64,000 nucleotides of DNA from assembly GCA_965202845.1 (NCBI GenBank), contig OZ241856.1:2294001-2358000 (forward strand). Reading direction: 5' to 3'. Within the stretch, counting starts at the first letter, position 1; every line of letters begins with the position of its first letter. Below the pieces are notes generated by a model. The model worked only from the letters and a program-made list of their open reading frames with translations, was not told the DNA's origin and did no database searches. Shown here one piece after another: positions 8,405 through 16,213 of this stretch. A program made the position numbers and the translations under genes. This DNA comes from CBDATA01 sp965202845 (GTDB lineage Bacteria; Acidobacteriota; Vicinamibacteria; Marinacidobacterales; Marinacidobacteraceae).

Positions 8405-8627
8405 TGACATCCGCAATTCGGAAATCCAGCAAAACTTCGCACAATTCACCCAATGGACCGGGAAAATCCTTGGTGAGCACTGCCAACGCATGGTTTTCAA
8501 CCTGCACGTCGAAACCAGCTCGTTTCAGATCAACCAGATTCAAGGCGCCGTAACCGCGGAATTGTGTCCATATGTCGGCCAAAGGGGTTGGTAGTCCAAG
8601 TTCGCCTGATCGCCCCATACGGTCCAA
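8397..8627 (-). pseudogene. BglII/BstYI-like restriction endonuclease, 5' part, split by an ISL3 element
   Basis: This is the N-terminal part of the endonuclease. The frame runs through FRGYGALNLVDLKRAGF and LCEVLLDFRIADVNLI and then enters the ISL3 element, where it stops at 8379. With the 3' part it forms a continuous gene of 245 to 273 codons depending on the start. Three starts are possible: ATG 8627, TTG 8582 and TTG 8543. The last would overlap the methyltransferase stop as TTGA, a coupling pattern seen elsewhere in this window. FRGYGALNL looks like real coding sequence, so one of the upstream starts is favoured. The overlap shows that methyltransferase and endonuclease formed one operon with the methyltransferase first. 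Confidence 0.8.
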
Positions 8628-9172
8628 TTGTCACGAACGCCACGACCAAACAGCTCCAGATAGGGTCCGCGACTGCACTCTTCGATAATTCGATATTGTT
8701 CATCGGGTTTTCGGGAGTGTTCCCGTTTTCGGCTGGCAATCAAGTTGACCTGGCTGCGTCCAGGGGCCAGCGTGCGGGCGTTCTTGCCGCGCACTCCGAA
8801 GAGAATCATCTCGGTCACATTGCGGAAATAAAATCCGACGCCTCGCCCATCCGAACCGCCATCCTTGCGAATCTTGTGCCAGATGATATTGGTCTTGTAC
8901 TCGAATCCCCAAGCGCCGAGAACAAGCAAGCCCCACGGCAGGAGGGCATTGGGAACCCAAAGGTAGCAATGGGCCTGTTGGGAGACATGACTGGCGACAG
9001 GGAGCGCAACGATTTCGTCAAGGGAAAGCGTGCCATACCGAGACAGCCGGTGATGTTCCGGAGCGACCTTGCCGGTGCGGTTTGCGAAACGCCACGGCGG
9101 ATCCGCAAGTACGGTCCCGAATTTCGCGCAGCCCAGGGATTCCGACAGATCCGCCGCCGGTGATTTCGCCAT
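8540..9172 (-). CDS. MT-A70-family adenine-specific DNA methyltransferase, intact
   Basis: The protein has 210 residues. The catalytic motif DPPW is at residues 24-27, following the strand FGTVLA. CYLWVPNALLPWGL, IIWHKIRKDG and the C-terminal LELFGRGVRDNWTVWGDQ are typical of the MT-A70 group, which methylates adenine N6. The ATG at 9172 is preceded by the G-rich AGGGGGG. The 193-bp repeat that starts 17 bases upstream of the gene covers its first 58 codons. The gene is complete only because the IS1634 element duplicated this stretch when it inserted. The original promoter now lies beyond the element, near 11321. Expression may depend on read-through from the transposase, which points the same way. 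Its endonuclease partner is dead, so the enzyme is probably an orphan methyltransferase now. Confidence 0.9.
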   Translation of the reverse strand: MAKSPAADLSESLGCAKFGTVLADPPWRFANRTGKVAPEHHRLSRYGTLSLDEIVALPVASHVSQQAHCYLWVPNALLPWGLLVLGAWGFEYKTNIIWHKIRKDGGSDGRGVGFYFRNVTEMILFGVRGKNARTLAPGRSQVNLIASRKREHSRKPDEQYRIIEECSRGPYLELFGRGVRDNWTVWGDQANLDYQPLWPTYGHNSAVTAP

Positions 9173-9189
9173 CGCGTCGTCGCCCCCCT
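8997..9189. repeat. 193-bp direct repeat flanking IS1634 copy 1, left copy
   Basis: The 193 bases are identical to 11111-11303 as far as I can read. They abut the left end of the element, and the other copy abuts its right end. This is what a very long target site duplication looks like. The left copy joins the rest of the methyltransferase gene seamlessly; the right copy joins the native upstream DNA. Element end positions may shift by one to three bases. Confidence 0.9.
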
Positions 9190-11110
9190 CTTGACTTCGA
9201 CAGTTTTGAGCGATAAATCCTTGACGGTCAATAGCCGACATTTCTGGCTAGGCACTACAAACGTAGCCCTCTGAAGGTTGCGCCGGCGGGGCTTGGGTCC
9301 TCTCAGGCGAGCTGGTACGGCGTGGTTGGCAGGGGCAGTCTCATCGCGGCATAGATGCTCTCGGCCTCCAGGGACGGCTTCGCGGGGATGGCGTATCGCT
9401 CTCCCGTTTTCTCGCAGAGCAACACCGAACACTTGCGGTGCGCCAGCGCATTGCGGATGACTTCGGGAGACATCCGCTCCTTCTGGAGCGCGACCCGATA
9501 GGCCAGATGGCGCACGCAGGCGAACGCCATGAAGGCGATCGCGATGTGGGCGCGGATCCGTTGTTCGGTCCAGTGCCAGATCGGCCGGACGCGCAGATCG
9601 TGCTTGGTGATGCGGAAGCTCTCCTCGACCCGCCAGAGTCCCCGATAGTGCGACAGCACTTCGGCGGCCCGCGCGTCGCGCAGGTTGGTGATGACGCCGG
9701 CCAGTCCGTCCCAGCGCGCCGCCTCGTCGATCTTCTTCTGATCCACGACGAGCCGCGCATCCCCCTCAACGGCGATGAAGCGCTTGGCGCCATGCTGGGA
9801 CAACAGCGCTTTGGGGTTGTCGCTTTGCGACAGCTTGTCGAACGCCCGCTGGATCGCCTGGTGGCGATCACGGGCGTCCTTGCGCGCCCGCTTGGCGGAC
9901 CACGTGACGATCAAGCGTCGCCCCTGGTGATCCCATTCGTTCACCAGGCGCTCCGAGGAGTGTTCCAGCGGGACGTAGGAGTCGAGATTCCAAATCTTCC
10001 TGCGTAGCGCGCCGGGGAGCTGGCGCAGCCGGGCGCCCACCACATAGCCGCCGCCCATCGCGTCCAGGGCTTCCAGGTTGGCGGCGCTGAGCATCCCCCG
10101 ATCCGCTACGCAGACCGCCTGCTGCGCCGGGTGACGGCGCAGCAAGCCCTCGAACACCGGAACCAGGCTGTGCCCCTCGTAGGCGGCGCCGGGGAACACC
10201 TCGTAGCTCACCGGAAGCCCCTCGCGGGTGACCATCAGCGCCAGCAGCACCTGCGAGTAGCGGTGCTTGCCGTCCTTGCTGTACCCCTTCTGGCGGAGTT
10301 CATCCTCCTCCTCTGTCGCAAAGGCCAGCGTGGTGCAGTCGAAGAACAACACCGAGACCGGATCGGGCAACACCGAGCGGGTGGCGTCGCCGACCCGGGC
10401 GCGAAGCCGTTCGATTGTCCTCGCGTCCAGCCGATCCATCATCCGGTAGACCTTGTGAAGCGGCAGGCTCACCCCGAAGTCGTTTTCAAGACTCCGCACG
10501 CTGCCGCGCTTGCTGTCGGGGTTGGCGATCCGCGCCATCACCGTGTGGAACAGGGCGTCGTGGTACGCCCGATAGCGGGAGCGCGGCAACAGCGCGTTCA
10601 GACCCAGATGCCGGTAGACCTCGCCGTAGACCTCATGGATGCCGGTCGTGATCCGTTGGGCTTCCTTCAGTTGCTTGAGATCGACGGGTAGGGTCGCCTT
10701 GCCGTCGCCCTCGCGCCCGACGCGGATGACCTGCTCGGCGAGCTTTTCGGAGGAGAAGAGGAGAGGCTGGCGTTCGGTCTTGAGCTTGGTCTTGATGAAC
10801 TCGCCGAGCCGCTTCAGGCGTTCGAGCTCCTTGTCGTCCTTTGCGATGCCGATGTGTCGGACGATGCGTTGGCGGACCTTGGTTCCGTTGCGTACGCCTT
10901 CGACGAGTTGTACGGAGCGCCGGGGGCTGTTGGGAGTGGACTTGACGCGAACGAACATGGGTGGAGTATAGCACAGAAGTCAAACTATCAAAAATCGCTA
11001 GGCACAACACAGCGAGTTGCGAAAAATCCCCTGTTTCAGAAAAGGTTTGTTTTCAACGGCTTTCCGATCCGACGCCCCGACCGAAATCGTGCTCAACTGT
11101 CAAAGTAGGG
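9190..11110 (-). mobile_element. IS1634-family insertion sequence, copy 1, about 1921 bp
   Basis: The element is bounded by identical 193-bp direct repeats. The ends are imperfect inverted repeats: CTTGACTTCGACAG at the left, and at the right CCCTACTTTGACAG on the reverse strand. It carries one intact transposase gene (9303-10958). About 110 bases at the left end and 150 at the right are non-coding. Its sequence is nearly the same as copy 2 (12244-14166), so both stem from recent activity. The founding member IS1634 of Mycoplasma was described as making long direct repeats of variable length, which fits the 193-bp and 99-bp repeats here. The transposase reads toward the intact methyltransferase gene. 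Confidence 0.9.
9303..10958 (-). CDS. IS1634-family (IS4-type) DDE transposase, copy 1
   Basis: The protein has 551 residues. The DDE residues lie in SVLFFDCTTLAFA (first Asp), QAVCVADRGMLSAANLEAL (second Asp) and YRGLWRVEESFRITKHDL (Glu, with the IS4-type E-x6-K spacing). The N-terminus FVRVKSTPNSPRRSVQLVEG is typical of the IS1634 group. The ATG is at 10958, and a TATACT (minus strand, near 10970-10965) lies so close that the mRNA may be leaderless or nearly so. It is almost the same as the copy at 12355-14013, which is one residue longer because of an extra Pro after RQP. Confidence 0.93.
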   Translation of the reverse strand: MFVRVKSTPNSPRRSVQLVEGVRNGTKVRQRIVRHIGIAKDDKELERLKRLGEFIKTKLKTERQPLLFSSEKLAEQVIRVGREGDGKATLPVDLKQLKEAQRITTGIHEVYGEVYRHLGLNALLPRSRYRAYHDALFHTVMARIANPDSKRGSVRSLENDFGVSLPLHKVYRMMDRLDARTIERLRARVGDATRSVLPDPVSVLFFDCTTLAFATEEEDELRQKGYSKDGKHRYSQVLLALMVTREGLPVSYEVFPGAAYEGHSLVPVFEGLLRRHPAQQAVCVADRGMLSAANLEALDAMGGGYVVGARLRQLPGALRRKIWNLDSYVPLEHSSERLVNEWDHQGRRLIVTWSAKRARKDARDRHQAIQRAFDKLSQSDNPKALLSQHGAKRFIAVEGDARLVVDQKKIDEAARWDGLAGVITNLRDARAAEVLSHYRGLWRVEESFRITKHDLRVRPIWHWTEQRIRAHIAIAFMAFACVRHLAYRVALQKERMSPEVIRNALAHRKCSVLLCEKTGERYAIPAKPSLEAESIYAAMRLPLPTTPYQLA

Positions 11111-11286
11111 ACAGGGAGCGCAACGATTTCGTCAAGGGAAAGCGTGCCATACCGAGACAGCCGGTGATGTTCCGGAGCGACCTTGCCGGTGCGGTTTGCG
11201 AAACGCCACGGCGGATCCGCAAGTACGGTCCCGAATTTCGCGCAGCCCAGGGATTCCGACAGATCCGCCGCCGGTGATTTCGCCAT
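11111..11286 (-). pseudogene. 58-codon 5' stub of the MT-A70 methyltransferase gene
   Basis: This lies in the right copy of the 193-bp repeat and reproduces the methyltransferase from its ATG (11286) through DPPW to DEIVALPV. It then runs into the IS1634 end and stops at 11053. It keeps the native promoter region and ribosome-binding site upstream, while the complete gene has been cut off from them. The stub has the DPPW motif but lacks most of the fold, so it should be inactive. Confidence 0.88.
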
Positions 11287-11303
11287 CGCGTCGTCGCCCC
11301 CCT
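11111..11303. repeat. 193-bp direct repeat flanking IS1634 copy 1, right copy
   Basis: This is the partner of 8997-9189, with no difference seen. Its right edge continues into the 60 bases that separate the methyltransferase and the divergent VOC lipoprotein gene, which shows that this side keeps the native upstream sequence. Confidence 0.9.
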
Positions 11304-11320
11304 CTCCAGAGTTCGCCGCA

Positions 11321-11326
11321 TTATAC
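11321..11326 (-). promoter_or_regulatory. Candidate -10 box of the restriction-modification operon
   Basis: On the minus strand this reads TATAAT, 34 bases upstream of the native methyltransferase ATG (11286). A purine-rich GGAGAGGGGGG follows before the start. No clear -35 box is visible at 16-18 bases. Since the IS1634 insertion this promoter drives only the 58-codon stub and the end of the element. Confidence 0.5.
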
Positions 11327-11363
11327 CTCCGCCGCCAGACCGGCTGGTGGTACGTTCCGGGGG

Positions 11364-12248
11364 ATGCGTCGCGCCCGGATCGCGCTCTTCCCTGCGCTCC
11401 TCCTCGCCGCCGCCTGTTCTGCGCCTCCGGAAGCCCCGGCGCCAGACGCACTGCCCCCGATCCTCGCCCAGAACGCCTTCCTCTACTACCGCGATCTGGC
11501 GGAGGCGGAGGCGTTCTACCGCGACGTGCTCGGACTGCCGCTCACCGCCGATTTCGGCTTCGCCAAGATGTTCGAGGTGGCCGAATCCGCCTGGCTGACG
11601 CTGGTGGACGAGGCCCACGGGATGCACAGCGCCGACGAGCCCAAAACGGTCGCCTTCGCGCTGGTCACCGAGCGGCTCGCCGACTGGCAGGCGCGCCTCG
11701 ACGCGGCGGGCGCCCGGTTCCGCAGCCGCTTCGACGAGGCGACCGCCGACCCGGCGGCGGCCCACCACGGGTTCACCGTGTACGACCCGGGCGGCTACAT
11801 CCTCGAATTCGAGCGATTCCTGCCGCACCCGGAAAACGCCGCCCTGACGCCGATTCTGGAAGCCGCCGAACCGCTCGGCGGAGACCGGGCGGCCGCCGGA
11901 CCGGGAATGGGATTCCAGGCGATGATCGTCTGGCTCTACTACCCCGAGCTCCCGCCGCTGCTCGACTTCTACCAGGAGGCGTTCGGATTGCCGCTGACGG
12001 TGGACCAGGGGTGGGCGAAGATCCTCCGGACGTCCTGGGCCGGCTTCGTCGGACTGGTGGACTCGAACCGGGGCATGCATGCGTTCACCGAGGACAAGGC
12101 GGTCACGGTGAGCTTCTTCGTGGATGCGGTCGAACCCTGGCATCGGCACCTCGAGGGCTTCCCCGGATACCGGCCCCGCACCGGGATCGTGAACGAAAGC
12201 GACCGGGTCCAGGTCTTCGTGGGGTACGACCCCGGAAACTACTCTTGA
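11364..12248 (+). pseudogene. Two-domain VOC (glyoxalase/bleomycin-resistance fold) lipoprotein, 5' part, broken by IS1634 copy 2
   Basis: The protein starts with a lipoprotein signal (hydrophobic ALFPALLLAAACSA, lipobox AAAC). Two VOC domains follow. The first covers about residues 30-160 (NAFLYYRDLAEAEAFYRDVL and later GFTVYDPGGYILEFERF). The second covers residues 180-300 (MIVWLYYPELPPLLDFYQEA). The frame stops at 12248, five bases into the IS1634 element. Joining 12243 to 14266 restores GYDPGNYFLEFDAF and a frame of 322 codons. VOC domains bind metals and act as lyases, dioxygenases or binding proteins; the role here is unknown. The ATG at 11364 follows GGGGG. The gene is divergent from the methyltransferase. 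Confidence 0.85.
12145..12243. repeat. 99-bp direct repeat flanking IS1634 copy 2, left copy
   Basis: Identical by eye to 14167-14265. It lies inside the second VOC domain and abuts the left end of the element. It is read as the target site duplication of this insertion. Confidence 0.9.
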
Positions 12249-14166
12249 CTTCGACAGTTTTGATCGATAAGTCCTTGACTGTCAATAGCCGACATTTCTG
12301 GCTAGGCACTACAAACGTAGCCCTCTGAAGGCTACGCCGGCGGAGGTTCGGCCCTCAGGCGAGCTGGTACGGCGTGGTCGGCAGGGGAAGTCTCATCGCG
12401 GCGTAGATAGCCTCGGCCTCCAGGGACGGCTTCGAGGGGATGGCGTATCGCTCTCCCGTTTTCTCGCAAAGCAACACCGTGCACTTGCGGTGCGCCAGCG
12501 CGTTGCGGATGACTTCGGGAGACATCCGTTCCTTCTGGAGCGCGACCCGATAGGCCAGATGGCGCACGCAGGCGAACGCCATGAAGGCGATCGCGATGTG
12601 GGCGCGGATCCGTTGTTCGGTCCAGTGCCAGATCGGCCGGACGCGCAGATCGTGCTTGGTGATGCGGAAGCTCTCCTCGACCCGCCAGAGTCCCCGGTAG
12701 TGCGACAGCACCTCGGCGGCCCGCGCGTCGCGCAGGTTGGTGATGACGCCGGCCAGTCCGTCCCAGCGCGCCGCCTCGTCGATCTTCTTCTGATCCAGGA
12801 CGAGTCGCGCATCCCCTTCAACGGCGATGAAGCGCTTGGCGCCATGCTGGGACAACAGCGCTTTGGGGTTGTCGCTTTGCGACAGCTTGTCGAACGCCCG
12901 CTGGATCGCCTTGCGGCGATCGTGGGCGTCCTTGTGCGCTCGCTTGGCGGACCACGTGACGATCAACTGTCGCCCCTGGTGCTCCCATTCGTTCACCCGG
13001 CGCTCCGAGGAGCCTTCCAACGGGCCGTAGGAGTCCAGGTTCCAGATCTTCTTGCGTAGCGCGCCGGGGAGCTGGCGCAGCCGGGCGCCCACCACATAGC
13101 CGCCGCCCATCGCGTCCAGAGCCTCCAGGTTGGCGGCGCTGAGCATCCCCCGATCCGCCACGCAGACCGCCTGCTGCGCCGGATGACGCCGCAGCAAGCC
13201 CTCGAACACCGGAACCAGGCTGTGCCCCTCGTAGGCGGCGCCGGGGAACACCTCGTAGCTCACCGGAAGCCCCTCGCGGGTGACCATCAGCGCCAGCAGC
13301 ACCTGCGAGTAGCGGTGCTTGCCGTCCTTGCTGTACCCCTTCTGGCGGAGTTCGTCCTCCTCCTCCGTCGCAAAGGCCAGCGTGGTGCAGTCGAAGAACA
13401 GCACCGAGACCGGATCGGGCAACACCGAGCGGGTGGCGTCGCCGACCCGGGCGCGAAGCCGTTCGATTGTCCTCGCGTCCAGCCGATCCATCATCCGGTA
13501 GACCTTGTGAAGCGGAAGGCTCACCCCGAAGTCGTCTTCAAGATTCCGCACGCTGCCGCGCTTGCTGTCCGGGTTGGCGATCCGCGCCATCACCGTGTGG
13601 AAGAGCGCGTCGTGGTACGCCCGATAGCGGGAGCGCGGCAACAGCGCATGCAGCCCCAGATGCCGGTAGACCTCGCCGTAGACCTCATGGATCCCGGTCG
13701 TGATCGGTTGCGCTTCCTTCAGTTGCTTGAGATCGACCGGGAGGGACTCCTTGCCGTCCCCCTCGCGCCCAACGCGGATGACCTGCTCGGCGATCTTCTC
13801 GGAGGAGAAGAGGAGAGGCGGCTGGCGTTCGTCCTTGAGCTTGTCCTTGATGAACTCGCCGAGCCGCTTCAGGCGTTCGAGCTCCTTGTCGTCCTTTGCG
13901 ACGCCGACGTGGCGGACGATGCGCTGGCGGACCTTGGTTCCTTTGCGTACGCCTTCGACGAGTTGTACGGAGCGCCGGGGGCTGTTGGGAGTGGACTTGA
14001 CGCGAACGAACATGGGTGGAGTATAGCACAGAAGTCAAACCAGAAAAATCGCTAGGCACAACAGAGCGAGTAGCGAAAAGCTCCCTTGTTTCAGAACATG
14101 TTTGTTTTCAACAGCTTCCCGATCCGACGCTCCGACCGAAATCGGGCTCAAACTGTCAAAGTCGGG
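12244..14166 (-). mobile_element. IS1634-family insertion sequence, copy 2, about 1923 bp
   Basis: It lies between identical 99-bp direct repeats. The ends are CTTGACTTCGACAG at the left, and at the right CCCGACTTTGACAG on the reverse strand. It carries an intact transposase gene and the same non-coding ends as copy 1. It interrupts the VOC lipoprotein gene in the opposite orientation to that gene. Scattered differences from copy 1, including one extra codon in the transposase, mean the two copies are close relatives. Neither is a direct fresh duplicate of the other. Confidence 0.9.
12355..14013 (-). CDS. IS1634-family (IS4-type) DDE transposase, copy 2
   Basis: The protein has 552 residues, nearly identical to copy 1. 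It has the same catalytic blocks (SVLFFDCTTLAFA, VCVADRGMLSAANLEAL, WRVEESFRITKHDL) and the same ATG context. Differences cluster in the N-terminal third (for example VRKGTK against VRNGTK, and an extra Pro in RQPPLLF) and in the segment GPLEGSSERRVNEWEHQG. It is open from end to end and probably functional. Confidence 0.93.
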   Translation of the reverse strand: MFVRVKSTPNSPRRSVQLVEGVRKGTKVRQRIVRHVGVAKDDKELERLKRLGEFIKDKLKDERQPPLLFSSEKIAEQVIRVGREGDGKESLPVDLKQLKEAQPITTGIHEVYGEVYRHLGLHALLPRSRYRAYHDALFHTVMARIANPDSKRGSVRNLEDDFGVSLPLHKVYRMMDRLDARTIERLRARVGDATRSVLPDPVSVLFFDCTTLAFATEEEDELRQKGYSKDGKHRYSQVLLALMVTREGLPVSYEVFPGAAYEGHSLVPVFEGLLRRHPAQQAVCVADRGMLSAANLEALDAMGGGYVVGARLRQLPGALRKKIWNLDSYGPLEGSSERRVNEWEHQGRQLIVTWSAKRAHKDAHDRRKAIQRAFDKLSQSDNPKALLSQHGAKRFIAVEGDARLVLDQKKIDEAARWDGLAGVITNLRDARAAEVLSHYRGLWRVEESFRITKHDLRVRPIWHWTEQRIRAHIAIAFMAFACVRHLAYRVALQKERMSPEVIRNALAHRKCTVLLCEKTGERYAIPSKPSLEAEAIYAAMRLPLPTTPYQLA

Positions 14167-14265
14167 GGCACCTCGAGGGCTTCCCCGGATACCGGCCCCG
14201 CACCGGGATCGTGAACGAAAGCGACCGGGTCCAGGTCTTCGTGGGGTACGACCCCGGAAACTACT
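14167..14265. repeat. 99-bp direct repeat flanking IS1634 copy 2, right copy
   Basis: Partner of 12145-12243. It is followed directly by the rest of the VOC gene. Confidence 0.9.
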
Positions 14266-14354
14266 TTCTCGAATTCGACGCCTTCGTGGACGACCCCGGA
14301 AACGAGGAACTGCGCTCCCGGCTCCAGGCGATCCGCCGGGCGCCCTCCCGCTGA
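14266..14354 (+). pseudogene. VOC lipoprotein gene, 3' end beyond the IS1634 insertion
   Basis: This encodes the last 29 residues (FLEFDAFVDDPGNEELRSR and so on) of the lipoprotein, in the frame that continues from 12243 once the element and one repeat are removed. The stop at 14354 lies one base from the convergent stop of the DUF1499-like gene. Confidence 0.85.
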
Positions 14355-14355
14355 T

Positions 14356-14727
14356 CTACTGCGCCTTCGCGTACTCCCGCCGGAGCGCCTCCAGCCGCCG
14401 GCGGTTGGCGCCGAGGTCCCAGATGCACCAGGGGAGCGACGAAGAGCGGACATGGATCACCCCGCCCTCCCCACAAAGGGCGAACTCCAGGTCGTCGACG
14501 AAGAGGATGCGGGTGCGATACCGGGCGCGGAAGTACGCCGGGGCGTCCTCGACGATGGCCATGCGCGGGGTCCCGGCGACCAGCCGCTTCAGCCGGGCGA
14601 ACGCCGCCTCCGGATCTCCCCGGACGGCGAACGGTTCGATGCGGTGGCGGGCGCGCGCATCCTCCCGGCTGGAGACGCAGGCCCAGAACCAGGGGCACGG
14701 GCGCAGGCGGGTCGGCGTCGACGTCAA
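14356..14727 (-). CDS. DUF1499-family protein
   Basis: The protein has 123 residues. It shows the DUF1499 pattern: RIEPFAVRGDPEAAFARLK near the N-terminus, a central TRILFVDDLEFAL, then GVIHVRSSSLPWCIWDLGAN and RRRLEALRREY at the end. The function of this family is unknown. The only start that fits is TTG at 14727, which overlaps the stop of the M18 aminopeptidase gene as TTGA. The gene would then be read by re-initiation. No signal peptide is obvious, although CPWFWACV near the N-terminus is hydrophobic. Confidence 0.7.
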   Translation of the reverse strand: MTSTPTRLRPCPWFWACVSSREDARARHRIEPFAVRGDPEAAFARLKRLVAGTPRMAIVEDAPAYFRARYRTRILFVDDLEFALCGEGGVIHVRSSSLPWCIWDLGANRRRLEALRREYAKAQ

Positions 14728-16151
14728 CTCCGGAAGAACGCCAGGAATCCCTTGTAGAGCGACCACAGATCGGCCTTGGAGGCGACGTCGTAGGTGCTGT
14801 GCATGGACAGGATGCCCACGCCCCAATCGGTGACCTCCATGTTCATCTGGTTGAAATAACGGGCGATGGTTCCCCCGCCGTATCCGGCCTTGTAGGTGTG
14901 GCTCTGCCAGGCGACATCGTCGTCGTCCAGCATCCGGCGCAGACGGGCGACGAATTCGCTGTTGGCGCTCCGGCCGGCGCCGTAGAGCTTGATCACCAGG
15001 CCGTGATGGAGCAGCGAGGCGTTGTCGGGGGCCTGGGGGCCGGGCCACAGCGGGTTGGTCGCGGTGGTGGTGTCGGCGGTGATCATGTCGGTGTTGGAGA
15101 ACGTCTCCATCACGTCGAGGGTGTCCACCGCGCCCTTTTCGGCGCGGATCATCTCGGCGACGATGCGCCGGAACCACTCGGAGCCGACGCTGATGTTGGA
15201 GCCGCTGCCGACTTCCTCATCGGTCACCAGGTAGGCCATCGCGGTGTGAACCGGAGCGTCGATGTCTTCGAGCGCAAAGACGTTCACCACGCCGGTCAGC
15301 CGGTCGTCGAGTCCGTAGGCGCCGAAGAGCGCCCGGTCCATTCCGATTTCCCTCGGCCTGGTGGTGGGCACGATCTGGATATCGCTGCTGGTCCAGTCCT
15401 CCGGTTCGATTCCGAATTCATCCCGGATGAGCGCGATCGCGCGTTCCATGGCGTCCATGCCGTCCTCGCCGCCGGTCGGCGCGGAGGCGAGGATCGGGTC
15501 CAGCTCCTCGCGCTCGATGGCGTCCGCTCGAGTCCGGCTCCGGTAGTCGCGGTCCACATGGGGGGCGAGGTCGGGGATCAGCAGGACCGGATCGTCCTCG
15601 TCGAACCCGTAGTCGATCCAGACCACGCTCCCGTCCTTCCGGTCCACCCGGCCGGTCAGTCCGAGCGGAACATTCACCCACTGGTATCCCTTGAGTCCCC
15701 CGTGCGTCAGGGTGTCGAACGCCGCCGCGCCGCCCTTTCGGGTGAGCGGGTGCGGCTTCAGCTCGAGCCGAACCGAATCGATGTGGCTGTTGATGAGCCG
15801 CATGCCGGCGGTGAGCGGTTCGCTTCCGACCACCCACAGGACCATCGTCCGGTCCCGGTTGACCGCGTAGAAGCGGTCGCCGGGATCGACCCCGCGGATC
15901 GCCGGATCCCACTCGCGGAACCCCCGGGCCTCGGTCCGCGCCACCGTTTCCCGGACGAAAGCGAGCTCGGTGCGCGCCCGGTCGATATACGGGACGAACC
16001 GCCGGTACATCGCCTCGATGCCGGCGCGTTCGGCGGTGGTGGCGTTCGCCTCCAGATTGCCCCGGCTTCCGTATTCCTGGGAGGCGGCCGGGTTCAGGGG
16101 CAGGAGCGCGAAGACGAGCATCGCGCGGCGGATCCATCGGGGGGCTGGCAT
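14724..16151 (-). CDS. Exported M18-family zinc aminopeptidase
   Basis: The protein has 475 residues and begins with a signal peptide (RRAMLVFALLPLNPAASQ). Metal-site motifs of M18 are visible: NSHIDSVRLELKP (His and Asp ligands), AYGLDDRLTG, the catalytic-region TDEEVGSGSN and the C-terminal MHSTYDVASKADLW. Family members cleave N-terminal residues from peptides. Most bacterial M18 enzymes are cytoplasmic, so the signal peptide makes this one unusual. The start at 16151 was chosen over an in-frame ATG 60 bases upstream because it gives the signal peptide directly. It is divergent from the M19 dipeptidase gene (62 bases between starts), and both may share one regulatory gap. Confidence 0.88.
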   Translation of the reverse strand: MPAPRWIRRAMLVFALLPLNPAASQEYGSRGNLEANATTAERAGIEAMYRRFVPYIDRARTELAFVRETVARTEARGFREWDPAIRGVDPGDRFYAVNRDRTMVLWVVGSEPLTAGMRLINSHIDSVRLELKPHPLTRKGGAAAFDTLTHGGLKGYQWVNVPLGLTGRVDRKDGSVVWIDYGFDEDDPVLLIPDLAPHVDRDYRSRTRADAIEREELDPILASAPTGGEDGMDAMERAIALIRDEFGIEPEDWTSSDIQIVPTTRPREIGMDRALFGAYGLDDRLTGVVNVFALEDIDAPVHTAMAYLVTDEEVGSGSNISVGSEWFRRIVAEMIRAEKGAVDTLDVMETFSNTDMITADTTTATNPLWPGPQAPDNASLLHHGLVIKLYGAGRSANSEFVARLRRMLDDDDVAWQSHTYKAGYGGGTIARYFNQMNMEVTDWGVGILSMHSTYDVASKADLWSLYKGFLAFFRS

Positions 16152-16213
16152 AAGCCCGGATCGTACCAACCGGCCCCCCGCTGGTAGCATGGGGGCCGCA
16201 TCGGGAACCATCC

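Noticed and set aside
8997..11303. Tandem duplication of the methyltransferase gene
   Set aside because: The repeated 193 bp abut both ends of the IS exactly and the second copy is only a stub, which fits a target site duplication better.
9190..14166. Composite transposon carrying the VOC gene between two IS1634 copies
   Set aside because: Each copy has its own private direct repeat, so the copies inserted independently.
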